This document shows positions 1 through 10,321 of a stretch of DNA of 64,000 bases, piece after piece. Source of the DNA: Sorghum bicolor (Eukaryota; Streptophyta; Magnoliopsida; Poales; Poaceae); assembly GCF_000003195.3 (NCBI RefSeq), contig NC_012870.2, forward strand, positions 27,052,202 to 27,116,201. Direction: 5' to 3'. The first letter of the stretch is position 1. Each line of letters opens with the position of its first letter. A program made the position numbers and the translations under genes. Under the pieces are notes generated by a model that was given only the letters and a program-made list of their open reading frames with translations, was not told where the DNA came from and did no database searches.

Positions 1-985
1 TATCCGAGGAAACACGGCGATTCGAATCGATTAAACCCAGCTGGGGATTCAGTACCACACGACATATGTAGAACTTAATCTTGCATATGTCAATCTTTTC
101 TATAGATCCTCCCATACAAGAACGGGTCCAGCGTCACCCGAGAGTACAGTACACCACCATCCTACAGCCAATCTAGATGTTTCCCGGTCATCTCAGATCC
201 GTAAGGTGGGTACACGCTACTCTCGCCATCTCTCCACTCCCAGTACGCGGTTAGCCGTTCTCAAGTATCGGAATAGCTATAGGTAAGGCTTACCAGCGCA
301 TGTGGGCTGTACTCAAAGGTCTCAATCACAACAGGCCAACAACGGAACGGTCCTTAATCGACACAGTTGGAGACACTACTTTAAGACTCCATTCTTAAAG
401 CAAGTCCGCCGACCGGTCTCAAGTTGAAACATTAATGACCATAAAAGTATTCCACAACAACCCTTCAAACTTTCTCAGTTGAAAACCTATCTAATAAGCA
501 GGGCTAAGCATACTAAGCATTTTCATAAAGCAAGTATCAAGGTTAATATTGAAGTCATCAAGGTAGATAATGCAGCAAATAGGATTCACTCAACTCCTAT
601 TCACCTAATGCATCATATTAACTCAAGTGATATAAATAACTTTATGAAAATACAAGGATAGGGTTTAATGTTCGGGGCTTGCCTTGGCCGGAAGGGAAGT
701 TCGGCAACTCAGCAAAACCCGAAGGATCCACAAACTCGGAAGCAACCCACTGAGGATCAGATTCTTCCGGAGCGTATTCTATACGTAAAAGTGCATATGC
801 ATGATTATGATATACTCATGGCATGATAAAGACAGGTTACATGTTCTTGGATGATAACAACAAAATATGATTATCTCGAGTACAATTTACCTTCATGGTA
901 AAGAAACAAACTAATCTAGCTATCAAAGCATGGAATATTATTAAACCAATTTTATCATCTTTATTAAACAACGATGTGAAACCAT
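1..985. repeat. Old LTR-like segment, left part
   Basis: No credible gene is seen; the one short reading frame here (479-661) has no recognisable feature. The stretch is moderately GC-rich up to about 430 and then AT-rich. Its layout resembles the interior of the long gypsy solo LTR at 44,998-49,258, and it continues at 10,322 beyond the younger Athila-like insertion. A Tekay-like LTR remnant is the best guess. This rests on layout only, because no terminal repeat of this remnant is visible in the window. Confidence 0.35.
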
Positions 986-990
986 CATAC
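986..990. repeat. Target-site duplication, left copy (catac)
   Basis: The five bases catac directly precede the 5' LTR and are repeated at 10317-10321 directly after the 3' LTR. Confidence 0.92.
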
Positions 991-2510
991 TGTTGACGGT
1001 CCTTAAGTACTAAAATTAATAATCAAATAAACATGAAAAAGGATCAAAAAATGAAACAAACATCTAGAATTAGGGTTTTATCTGACAGAATTCCACGAGC
1101 TTTGGTGTTTATCTATTTCTGCAGGGGTTTATCAGAAAATAGGGAGAGAAGGCCCACATGTCATGTTTACAACGAGATAATTACGTGCCGCGCAATTTTT
1201 CTTGATCTAGAAGGGTCCAGAAGCCACGGGAACGAACGGGAAGCAATTCGGGCTCGGGGGCTGGGCGCCCGCCCACCCCCCTTGGGCGCCTGCCTTGGCC
1301 AGGAAGCCAATCAGGACTCTGCTTCGGGACTACGCTCCACCGACCTAAAGGATCAATCTAAACCATACAATCTATGTTGGTTTGATCCAATGGCTCATGT
1401 TCACTTGAGGGGACTATAAAACCAGACCCCCTGGCCCCTGGAGGAGAGGAGGAGAAATCATTATTCAGAGGTAGCCATCAAAGTTAGGGTTTAGAGCTTC
1501 TCTCCCACAGAGAATTAGAATTAGCTACTCCCTAATCCTTCAAGTTTAGAGGTTTGATTAGATAGCAATTAGAGAAGTAGAGCACTACGCTCTGGATTCG
1601 GATCTTCGGTAATAAAGATTGGTATTATTCATATCTTTCTCTAATTCTATTGTTCTAATTGCATTATGTCTCTAATTATTATGTTCTTAGTTTGCTCTAG
1701 TTCTATATTTGATATAGTTCTAATTGATAATGAGTTTATGTATAAGTTTGCAAAGCGCTTAGCTCTTGACGCGAGGGAGTTAGGTGATAGATCACATGTG
1801 AGCGTGGTGCTTAGATGTTATTTATCTGCAAATGTATCCTATTGGCCGAGTCGTGTGGTAGTTCGCGATAGTGACAGCTTCGTTGATTCTTATATAGTCC
1901 ACCCTCCGTTGATAGGACAGGCAGAACCGGTATTGTGGAGTAAGTCATGCGATGTTCTGATTTACTTTATCAATGTTCCTTATACATGAATGAAGAGTCT
2001 TTTATGCTATATATGATCTTGTAGATAACTAGAGTAGATTATGACTTAGTAGTTAGTAGATGACTTAGAATCCATTCTCTAGCTAATCCGACATCACCTA
2101 CATATATGAGGAGTAGTCTATTTTCTAATCGTTGTGCTCTTTATCCCATGAACTTATACTTTATTATCAATTATCTTTATGGTTTACCCCCTGCTAGAGT
2201 AAGTGACTGTGTGACGAGTTTCTCATTAGTAATCATGTTCTTGCAAGTTTATCTTTAGTCTATGCCTTGATAGATTTTGCCCCTTTGATTTAATTCCATC
2301 TTCTTAAGATCCCCTAAGCAAAATTATAAATAACGATACCTGGAATACTTATCCTGGTGAAATGCTACAATGAGGTGTTTTATCTGTGCGCTTGCGGATA
2401 GAATAGATTATTTTCTAGAGAGCCTTTACATTTATAAATACCTTTGTACACTCTGGCGCCATGCTAGGGATGACAACCTAGTATCTAAGTGGTGTTAGCT
2501 AGTGTCAACA
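991..2510 (+). repeat. 5' LTR of Athila-like element
   Basis: This 1,520-bp repeat has TG...CA ends. A CCAAT box (1387-1391) and a TATAAAA box (1415-1421) mark the probable U3/R border. A GC-rich block with paired gggcgcccgccc-type motifs (1262-1294) lies about 120 bp upstream of the TATA and recurs inside the element near 5302-5334. The frames at 1033-1419 and 1666-1989 are probably chance openings, since both are simply copied in the 3' LTR. Confidence 0.92.
1387..1421 (+). promoter_or_regulatory. LTR promoter: CCAAT and TATA boxes
   Basis: CCAAT at 1387-1391 is followed by TATAAAA at 1415-1421. The same boxes occur in the 3' LTR, with the TATA at 9221-9227. They should drive the genomic transcript. 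Confidence 0.65.
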
Positions 2511-2518
2511 AGCATTTC

Positions 2519-2536
2519 TGGCGCCGTTGCCGGGGA
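2519..2536 (+). other. Primer-binding site for tRNA-Asp
   Basis: The 18 bases tggcgccgttgccgggga lie eight bases after the 5' LTR. They are complementary to the 3' end of plant tRNA-Asp, which ends in CAACGGCGCCA. This is the site where minus-strand DNA synthesis would be primed. Confidence 0.85.
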
Positions 2537-2838
2537 CTTATAGGATCTATAGGACATGTTAGGAATTATAGGATAATATTTAGGAAAGCCAGAAAATCAA
2601 TCAAGGATTATTCATATAAAATATTAGACTAGACTATAAAGAAATAATTGCATAAAACAGCTACTAAGTGAGAAATCATAACAAGGCACCGCTGCTTTGG
2701 CAGGTTCACCCTGTTGTTTTTCTATGTTTATATTTTTATACAGGGTATAACAGGATTGACTTTGGGTACATTCAACTCTACATCATCAGAACCAAAGCAA
2801 TCAAGAGAAGAAGAAGCTAGCTACCAATTGCTGAAGCT

Positions 2839-4794
2839 ATGGCACACAAGACCTTGCAAGAATTCTCTGCTCCAAGTCTTGACAACATTCCAACCGGTCC
2901 AAGATTTGCAGTAGAAGAAGGAATACCCGAGTCTGAGCTCAAGTCAAGCCTCATCAATTTGGTACAAGCTACACAATTCAGTGGAAAGGCACATGAAGAT
3001 GCCAGTGCACACTTGCAGAATTTCCTAGAGATTGGAAGCACAATCCACATCAACGGAGTTGACAAAGACGTCATACTGCTTCGCCTTTTTCCATTCTCAC
3101 TAGAAGGAAAAGCGAGGAAGTGGTTCTACACTCATCAAGATAACATCAACAACTGGACGAACTTGTCAGATGCCTTTCTATCAAAGTTTTTCCCTATAGG
3201 CAAAACAACTGCCTTAAGAGGAAATATTGTCAGTTTCCAACAGCAGAAGACAGAAGCCATTTTAGAAGCATGGGAGCGTTTTCAAGGATACATATCAGAT
3301 TGTCCTCACCATGGAATGGCCACATGGTTACTTATGCAGACCTTCTACCATGGATTAACCCAGAAGGCTCGTGAGTGCATAGATGCATCTGCTAAAGGAT
3401 CATTCTTGGAGCTTACAACTGGAAAAGCAGAGATACTTTTGGATAAGATAGCAGAAAACCAAAGCTGGTTCCAAGATAAAGCTCAACATTGTCATCAAAC
3501 TGAAGAAATACCAGAAGAAGTAAAAGCATTATCAACTAAGATGGAAAATTTGCTCCATTGGATTGACCAGAGGGCCAAGTTCAAAGAAGATCAAAGGGCC
3601 ATTGAGACAGCATACAAATATCAACCAACTTCGAGTCAACCCAATAGCAAAGGTATGAATTCAGGTAATACTATCAAGCAACTTTCATTAAAAGAGATAA
3701 TTGCTCAACAAACCAAAATTAATGATGAAGTTAAACAAAGACTAGATACAAATGAATCATCTCTAAAAGATATACACAATAAAATGGATTTTCTACTAAC
3801 TGCCTTTGATGAGCAAAACACTCTTAATAAAAGGGTAGAGCTTAAATTAATAAAGATAGCTGCTGCACTGCCTGTTGCTACTAACCTTGAGCAGGTAAAG
3901 AATATAACTACTAGAGGAGGTAAAGCTACCAGAGATCTACCATACCCAAAAGAGAAACAAAGATCATCAGCACCAGTGCAACCAGCAGTGATAGAAGAAG
4001 AAAGCCCAGTTGAAGCAGAAGATCTGCTACAACCATCAAGAACTAGAGAAATGAGGAAAGATTTTTACGACACCAACTATTTGCCATTTCCCAGAAGAAA
4101 CAGAGGACTGCAGTCGGATGAGCAGTTTGGTAAGTTTGTAGAGGTCATTCAGAAATTATATGTCAACATACCTCTGCTCGATGCCATACAGGTACCTACA
4201 TACGCAAAGTACATCAGAGATATTCTTAACAAGAAGAGACCACTGCCCACCACTGAGGTTATCAAGCTGACAGAAGAATGTAGTGCGGCCATCCTCAACA
4301 AACCACCAAAGAAGAAGGAAGATCCAGGATGCCCCACTATTGATTGCTCGATCGGAAACCAACACTTCAATAATGCACTTTGTGATCTCGGAGCAAGTGT
4401 CAGTGTGATGTCAGCATCAGTCTACAAAAAGCTTGAGCATGCAACTTTAGAACCAACATCAATGTGTCTACAACTAGCGGATCAATCGGTTCGACACCCG
4501 TTGGGCATCGCCGAGAACATTGCAGTCAAGATCAGAGATTTCCTGGTACCAGTAGACTTCGTAGTACTGGACATGAGTCCTGACTCAAAAGTGTCCATCA
4601 TCCTTGGAAGACCATTTGTGAGCACTGCCAATGCCCACATTGATGTCAGGAAGGGAGAAATCAAGTTCAACATAAACGGTCAAGAAGAACACTTCACATT
4701 CAAACCCAGACCAGAGAGAGACTCTACAGTGAAGGAAGTTCATGAAGAACCACTGGAGACACCATCTCCGGAGGAAGGTAACTCAGAAGATTAA
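2839..4794 (+). CDS. gag-pro: Gag-protease polyprotein of Athila-like element
   Basis: An intact 651-residue frame. Residues about 45-215 resemble the retrotransposon capsid (Gag) domain: an FSGKAHEDA start, a KARKWFY helix region and a FLSKFFP motif. A central charged and coiled stretch follows (about 270-350), then the TTRGGKATRD motif typical of grass Athila-type Gag proteins. An aspartic protease follows, with its active-site motif DLGAS at about residue 516 and the conserved ILGRPF motif near 590. The frame ends in an acidic tail without reading into pol, and no pol follows. Capsid assembly and self-cleavage functions may therefore be intact, while reverse transcription and integration must come from a partner element. 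The first ATG after the leader was taken as the start. Confidence 0.85.
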   Translation: MAHKTLQEFSAPSLDNIPTGPRFAVEEGIPESELKSSLINLVQATQFSGKAHEDASAHLQNFLEIGSTIHINGVDKDVILLRLFPFSLEGKARKWFYTHQDNINNWTNLSDAFLSKFFPIGKTTALRGNIVSFQQQKTEAILEAWERFQGYISDCPHHGMATWLLMQTFYHGLTQKARECIDASAKGSFLELTTGKAEILLDKIAENQSWFQDKAQHCHQTEEIPEEVKALSTKMENLLHWIDQRAKFKEDQRAIETAYKYQPTSSQPNSKGMNSGNTIKQLSLKEIIAQQTKINDEVKQRLDTNESSLKDIHNKMDFLLTAFDEQNTLNKRVELKLIKIAAALPVATNLEQVKNITTRGGKATRDLPYPKEKQRSSAPVQPAVIEEESPVEAEDLLQPSRTREMRKDFYDTNYLPFPRRNRGLQSDEQFGKFVEVIQKLYVNIPLLDAIQVPTYAKYIRDILNKKRPLPTTEVIKLTEECSAAILNKPPKKKEDPGCPTIDCSIGNQHFNNALCDLGASVSVMSASVYKKLEHATLEPTSMCLQLADQSVRHPLGIAENIAVKIRDFLVPVDFVVLDMSPDSKVSIILGRPFVSTANAHIDVRKGEIKFNINGQEEHFTFKPRPERDSTVKEVHEEPLETPSPEEGNSED

Positions 4795-5699
4795 AAGATT
4801 TGGAGGTCCAGCTTGGGGGACCTAAAAATCCCAAACCCTCACCGGGAGGTAAATCGGTATTTACCCGCATTATTAATTTTCTCATATTTAAATTCTTGCA
4901 TAATTAATTCTTGCATTAGTCATATACATTCATAGCATAATTATAATAATCAAAAAGCCCCATATAAATAATATTCGTGGTGTGTAACAACCCATATTTA
5001 TTAATTATTGTGGAGGCACAAAAATATTTCCCATTATCATTTTTAATTAAAATTTTCATAGATTTTTCCTGCATTATATTTAATCATATTAATCTTCTAG
5101 AAGCATGACCCACACTCTTTGGGTCCCACATGTCATACACTTCACCTCACATACATCCCATCACATAATTTCATCCACCAATATATTTCCACTCACCTGA
5201 CATCTTTTCACCGTCCAACCACTACCAACACAATATTATTCTGCGTGAGATCAAAGCAAGGAAGCAAGTGGAGGAAGCACACCCAGGATGGACACCAGGG
5301 GTGGGCGCCCGCCCACCAACCTTGGGCGCCCGCCCTGTCCCCTGCTCAGCCTATAAAAGGCCACCTCCAGCTCCCCTTCTCTTCACACAAACACTTCAAA
5401 AAAACCACACAAATCTCAGTTTCCCGAGAAGGAGCTTTTGTAGTGAAGAGAAGAGAGTAGAGAGAAAGAGGAGAGTGAAAGGGAAGGTTGGAGTTCTTTT
5501 GAGAAAGTGATTGTCACCTAGCAAATAGTGATCCCGCTGTCCAAGCGGAAGTAAAAGTTGTTTAGAGGGAGGCTCTACCAAAATAGAAACTTGTCTTGAA
5601 CGATTAACCCCTGGACTACTAACACTCCGGACAGCTGACCACTAACATTTTATCTCACATTTTCCACCAGTTGTGTTTTTGCCAACTTTTGTTTGCAGG
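4795..5699 (+). promoter_or_regulatory. Internal promoter-like region with leader intron
   Basis: The gag-pro frame stops and 0.9 kb of non-coding DNA follows. It contains a second copy of the LTR's GC-rich motif (5302-5334 against 1262-1294, nearly identical), followed within 20 bp by TATAAAA (5352-5358). Downstream is a purine-rich leader, a plausible splice donor (GTAAAAG at 5551), and a pyrimidine-rich acceptor (TTTGTTTGCAG, AG at 5697-5698) immediately before an ATG at 5700. The parts look like a second promoter with a 5'-UTR intron for the next ORF. This is a prediction; no expression data can be seen here. Confidence 0.5.
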
Positions 5700-7181
5700 A
5701 TGTTTAAGAAGGTAAAGAATGCAGGGAAGGCTATCAAGAACATTGGTACAAGGAGTTCATCCCGACACTCCTCACAACCATCAGAGATGAGCGTCGACCC
5801 GACACCTACACAAGCTCCGTCATCTTCATCAGGTCAGCAAGTTAAGATCCTTCTCAAGATAGGAGATCTTGGACTGAAGACCCGAAGAGAGAAGGAAGTT
5901 TATCAGCAATTGAAGAACAAGGATTTCATTCACACCCCTACTATCGATCCAATCCTACTACGAGAAACAGGTATGGACACTGAATTTGACTTAATTTTTC
6001 AAATGATGGGTTGGACAAATTTTTGGAATATAACTGAGCTGGGTTCTCGTCTTCTCACCCTCGAATTTCTTTGCACTTTACAATACTATGAGGGGGGAAT
6101 TGTTTTTCGGATGTTCAAACAAGAAATTATGTTGTCTTGGAGAGAGCTAAGCGACCATCTTGGTTTCTCTTCAAGATGCATCCTAAACATTGACTCCGAT
6201 TTACCCAATTTTGAGAGACACCAGTTTTGGAGAGAAATATCTAGAGATAATTTGTATAGTCAAGCCCGAACCAGTGACATGGAACACCCCACTCTTAGGA
6301 TGTTTCACAAATGGCTTGGGTACAATCTTTTCTATCGTGACGATATTAGGAAAGTAAGAGTAGGAGATTTACAACTTTTATATGCTGCTATTAGTAAAGT
6401 ACCTACTTCACCTGTTACATTATTAGTTTCACATTGGCTTAGTATACCTAGTCTTCAGGGACCAGTAGGATGTACTTCACTTATCACTCGTCTAGCCACT
6501 AATCTTCACTTACTAGAAAACTCATCGTTGGACTTCATAGAAGAATTAAGAATTTATCATGGCTATGACACATTTAGACAAGCTCGGATGTTAAAGAAAG
6601 AGGGGAATATAATGTATATGCTGTATGATGATAAAGGCAAGATTCGGTTACCTAACCCGAACCTTGGCCTCTACACTGTGCAAAACTTTTTGATTGAGAT
6701 TGCAGCAACACCAGTGAACCAGAGAACTCCACAGCGAGTGGCATCTGAAAGGATAACCACTCACAGAGAACGCACTTGGTATGGAGCTGACCCTGGACCA
6801 GAAGAAGCAGCGCACCTGCATTATTGCGATTATAATCCACGAGTCCTTCGAGACCCATGGGCTCGTCATGCGCAACCACAAGAGCCAACAGAGGAGACAT
6901 GGCCGGAGAGCCAAGATCACCAGTGGACAAACCCGCCTTTTCATACGGGCAGGTACTCCACTGATCCATATGGAGCTTCAGGATCCAGACCTCCACCCCA
7001 ATTTGATGCAGGACGATACTCCGACGCCTCCTACGCCTTCACGAATGACTACTATCAAGAGGCCGGTGCTTTCTTCACTCGTACCGACAACACCCTCCTC
7101 GACATCCAGAATACGCAAGCAGAACATGGAAGACTCCTGGAAGAGCAACAAAAATGGAACCAGGACCATGCCGCTGCGTAG
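5700..7181 (+). CDS. Athila ORF1-like protein of unknown function
   Basis: An intact frame of 493 residues from the ATG at 5700. The frame is open back to 5673, but the splice acceptor directly before 5700 favours this start. The N-terminus is basic (KKVKNAGKAIKNIG) and serine-rich. The core (about 110-340) contains RMFKQEIMLSWRELSDHLGF, a pattern I associate with the ATHILA ORF-1 family of plant gypsy elements. The C-terminus (about 370-490) is rich in H, P, Q, Y and looks disordered. The role is unknown. It is not a polymerase, integrase or protease by any motif I can see. It lies in the place of the extra 3' ORF of Athila elements and appears to have its own promoter. Confidence 0.6.
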   Translation: MFKKVKNAGKAIKNIGTRSSSRHSSQPSEMSVDPTPTQAPSSSSGQQVKILLKIGDLGLKTRREKEVYQQLKNKDFIHTPTIDPILLRETGMDTEFDLIFQMMGWTNFWNITELGSRLLTLEFLCTLQYYEGGIVFRMFKQEIMLSWRELSDHLGFSSRCILNIDSDLPNFERHQFWREISRDNLYSQARTSDMEHPTLRMFHKWLGYNLFYRDDIRKVRVGDLQLLYAAISKVPTSPVTLLVSHWLSIPSLQGPVGCTSLITRLATNLHLLENSSLDFIEELRIYHGYDTFRQARMLKKEGNIMYMLYDDKGKIRLPNPNLGLYTVQNFLIEIAATPVNQRTPQRVASERITTHRERTWYGADPGPEEAAHLHYCDYNPRVLRDPWARHAQPQEPTEETWPESQDHQWTNPPFHTGRYSTDPYGASGSRPPPQFDAGRYSDASYAFTNDYYQEAGAFFTRTDNTLLDIQNTQAEHGRLLEEQQKWNQDHAAA

Positions 7182-8796
7182 AAGAGCTAAGACAAGATAC
7201 AACAACAATGAACGATAACATCACAACCATGATGCGGTTCTGGAACATCGGGTAAGACCGACGTCAACATCCAGCTTGGGGGAGTTCCTCCCAAATTTAT
7301 CAAGTAAGTTTTTATTTGCTGTTCTTATTTATTCTATTCTGTCTTAGTATTTAATTTATCTTAAAAGAAAAAAAAACTTAGAAAACCAAATAAATATTTT
7401 CTTAATTTACTGCATTCTATAAACATGAAAACAAAATAAAAAGAGTGTGTAGATAAGTGTGCTTTATTTTTCTGCTAAGTTTAATCTCTAAAAAAATAAA
7501 AAGACCAAAAATATGCATGATGGAAATGATGAACAGTTGCTCTGTTTGCTTACTTACAAGTACCTAGCTTTTATATTAGAATTCTTCCAGGAATTACTAA
7601 AACTAAAATTACTATCTTTAGAAAGCATAAAACTAAAGTCTAGGTAAGAGAAAGACATGATATAAAGTTGAGCTACTGTTTATCTTGTTCCTACTACACT
7701 AAGTTCTGGAGATTTATTTTGAAAACTTACGAAGCACATGATGAGTTCCTAGCATAACAAACTACCTACCACAGCCATACTTGCTATAACATCTTTTACT
7801 ATATTTACATTGAGTTTGATCGAGCTGTGTTGACCCTTAGGAGCTTTTCATGTGGTTAAATTAAGATATTCACTTGCACGCATCTACCACAGCATTCATC
7901 ATCAATCATTAAAATTGCTAAAAATATTATCACTCACTGTCCCGAATATTGTTATACTCTCTCTCTAAAAAGATTCAATGTAGAAGAGGCATGGGTTATG
8001 CAAAAATATATACGAGGAAATAAAAAGGGGCAAGTGCCCGGGAACCTCGAAAAAGAAAGAAAAAGAGTGAGACGAGAGGTAAAAATGGACAAGTGTCCGA
8101 AGTAGAATTAGGGGTACAAAGATGCCCACTTGAGCGGAAAAAATGGACAAGTGTCCGACAGTAGAATTAGGGGTATCTATTACCCACCTGAAAAAAAAAG
8201 AAAAAAAAAGATAGCCCATGTTCTCCCAAAGCAAAGATCAAAGAGGAGGAGAGATAGCAATATGAGGAGCAATGAGAACTAAGTTTTATTATCACTTATG
8301 CATTTTCACCATCACTATCATTTACTCCATCACACATGCACATCTTGATTTAATTATATGCTGAGTTCCTTTGGATCCATGGCTCGATTAGACAACATAT
8401 GTATGAGCTGTTTTTCACTCCTATGAGCTCCACTTAAATATTTCATTAGCTATAGGTAAGTGACATTATGGTAAGGATCCACAAATACCACATATAGAGA
8501 GACTTGAGAGAATCATTGCTAGGAACTCTGAGTTTTATTTTGAAAACTTATGAAAAACTCTAGAACAAAGGTGAAGTATAGACAGGAGGGATAGTGCTTG
8601 ACTTAACTATTTTGTCTTTCGATTACTTAAGACTTAAGTGCAGGTACTAAACTTCATAACACTTCACTTTAATCTGGAAGAATTTTTATGTAGAAGCATG
8701 TGTGCCTGTCAGGAAAGAAAACATCGAAGCAACTTCTGATCCGTCTAAGTTTAGCTATTTGCTCAGGGACGAGCAAAGGGTAAGCTTGGGGGAGTT
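7182..8796 (+). other. 3' non-coding region and polypurine tract of Athila-like element
   Basis: There is no credible coding sequence. AT-rich DNA leads to an imperfect tandem repeat (8019-8190) with units carrying tggacaagtgtccga and gtagaattaggggta. The segment ends in the purine-rich aagcttgggggag just before the 3' LTR at 8797, the expected site for priming plus-strand synthesis. Confidence 0.7.
8019..8190 (+). repeat. Short tandem repeat, about 55-bp unit
   Basis: Two clear units (from 8081 and from 8138) share aaaaatggacaagtgtccg followed by gtagaattaggggta. A weaker unit with ggggcaagtgcccggg precedes them at 8027. Each unit carries a short palindrome of the ggacaagtgtcc type. Confidence 0.7.
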
Positions 8797-10316
8797 TGTT
8801 GACGGTCCTTAAGTACTAAAATTAATAATCAAATAAACATGAAAAAGGATCAAAAAATGAAACAAACATCTAGAATTAGGGTTTTATCTGACAGAATTCC
8901 ACGAGCTTTGGTGTTTATCTATTTCTGCAGGGGTTTATCAGAAAATAGGGAGAGAAGGCCCACATGTCATGTTTACAACGAGATAATTACGTGCCGCGCA
9001 ATTTTTCTTGATCTAGAAGGGTCCAGAAGCCACGGGAACGAACGGGAAGCAATTCGGGCTCGGGGGCTGGGCGCCCGCCCACCCCCCTTGGGCGCCCGCC
9101 CTGGCCAGGAAGCCAATCAGGACTCTGCTTCGGGACTACGCTCCACCGACCTAAAGGATCAATCTAAACCATACAATCTATGTCGGTTTGATCCAATGGC
9201 TCACGTTCACTTGAGGGGACTATAAAACCAGACCCCCTGGCCCCTGGAGGAGAGGAGGAGAAATCATTATTCAGAGGTAGCCATCAAAGTTAGGGTTTAG
9301 AGCTTCTCTCCCACAGAGAATTAGAATTAGCTACTCCCTAATCCTTCAAGTTTAGAGGTTTGATTAGATAGCAATTAGAGAAGTAGAGCACTACGCTCTG
9401 GATTCGGATCTTCGGTAATAAAGATTGGTATTATTCATATCTTTCTCTAATTCTATTGTTCTAATTGCATTATGTCTCTAATTATTATGTTCTTAGTTTG
9501 CTCTAGTTCTATATTTGATATAGTTCTAACTGATAATGAGTTTATGTATAAGTTTGCAAAGCGCTTAGCTCTTGACGCGAGGGAGTTAGGTGATAGATCA
9601 CATGTGAGCGTGGTGCTTAGATGTTATTTATCTGCAAATGTATCCTATTGGCCGAGTCGTGTGGTAGTTCGCGATAGTGACAGCTTCGTTGATTCTTATA
9701 TAGTCCACCCTCCGTTGATAGGACAGGCAGAACCGGTATTGTGGAGTAAGTCATGCGATGTTCTGATTTACTTTATCAATGTTCCTTATACATGAATGAA
9801 GAGTCTTTTATGCTATATATGATCTTGTAGATAACTAGAGTAGATTATGACTTAGTAGTTAGTAGATGACTTAGAATCCATTCTCTAGCTAATCCGACAT
9901 CACCTACATATATGAGGAGTAGTCTATTTTCTAATCGCTGTGCTCTTTATCCCATGAACTTATACTTTATTATCAATTATCTTTATGGTTTACCCCCTGC
10001 TAGAGTAAGTGACTGTGTGACGAGTTTCTCATTAGTAATCATGTTCTTGCAAGTTTATCTTTAGTCTATGCCTTGATAGATTTTGCCCCTTTGATTTAAT
10101 TCCATCTTCTTAAGATCCCCTAAGCAAAATTATAAATAACGATACCTAGAATACTTATCCTGGTGAAATGCTACAATGAGGTGTTTTATCTATGCGCTTG
10201 CGGATAGAATAGATTATTTTCTAGAGAGCCTTTACATTTATAAATACCTTTGTACACTCTGGCGCCATGCTAGGGATGACAACCTAGTATCTAAGTGGTG
10301 TTAGCTAGTGTCAACA
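8797..10316 (+). repeat. 3' LTR of Athila-like element
   Basis: This 1,520-bp copy differs from the 5' LTR at eight sites that I could find, all C/T or G/A. The TATA box is at 9221-9227. Confidence 0.92.
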
Positions 10317-10321
10317 CATAC
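10317..10321. repeat. Target-site duplication, right copy (catac)
   Basis: Matches 986-990 exactly. It fixes the right edge of the Athila-like element. Confidence 0.92.

Larger units (their letters stand above)
991..10316 (+). mobile_element. Complete non-autonomous Athila-like Ty3/gypsy LTR retrotransposon
   Basis: Two LTRs of exactly 1,520 bp (991-2510 and 8797-10316) both start TGTTGACG and end GTGTCAACA. They are flanked by the perfect 5-bp duplication catac (986-990 and 10317-10321). Inside are a tRNA-Asp primer site, a gag-protease frame, a second frame with its own promoter-like leader, and a purine-rich tract before the 3' LTR. No reverse transcriptase, RNase H or integrase is encoded in the 6.3-kb interior in any frame, so the element must have been mobilised in trans. 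I found eight LTR differences by eye, all transitions. At 1.3e-8 substitutions per site per year that gives about 0.2 million years, so the insertion is young. The family name rests on the gag style and the second ORF. Confidence 0.9.

Noticed and set aside
1033..1989. Two open frames in the LTR (128 and 107 residues), repeated in the 3' LTR
   Set aside because: They lie across the TATA box and leader of the LTR and are copied only because the LTR is copied. No domain is recognisable.
8019..8190. CRISPR-like spaced repeats
   Set aside because: Only two to three diverged units in a retrotransposon 3' region of a plant genome.
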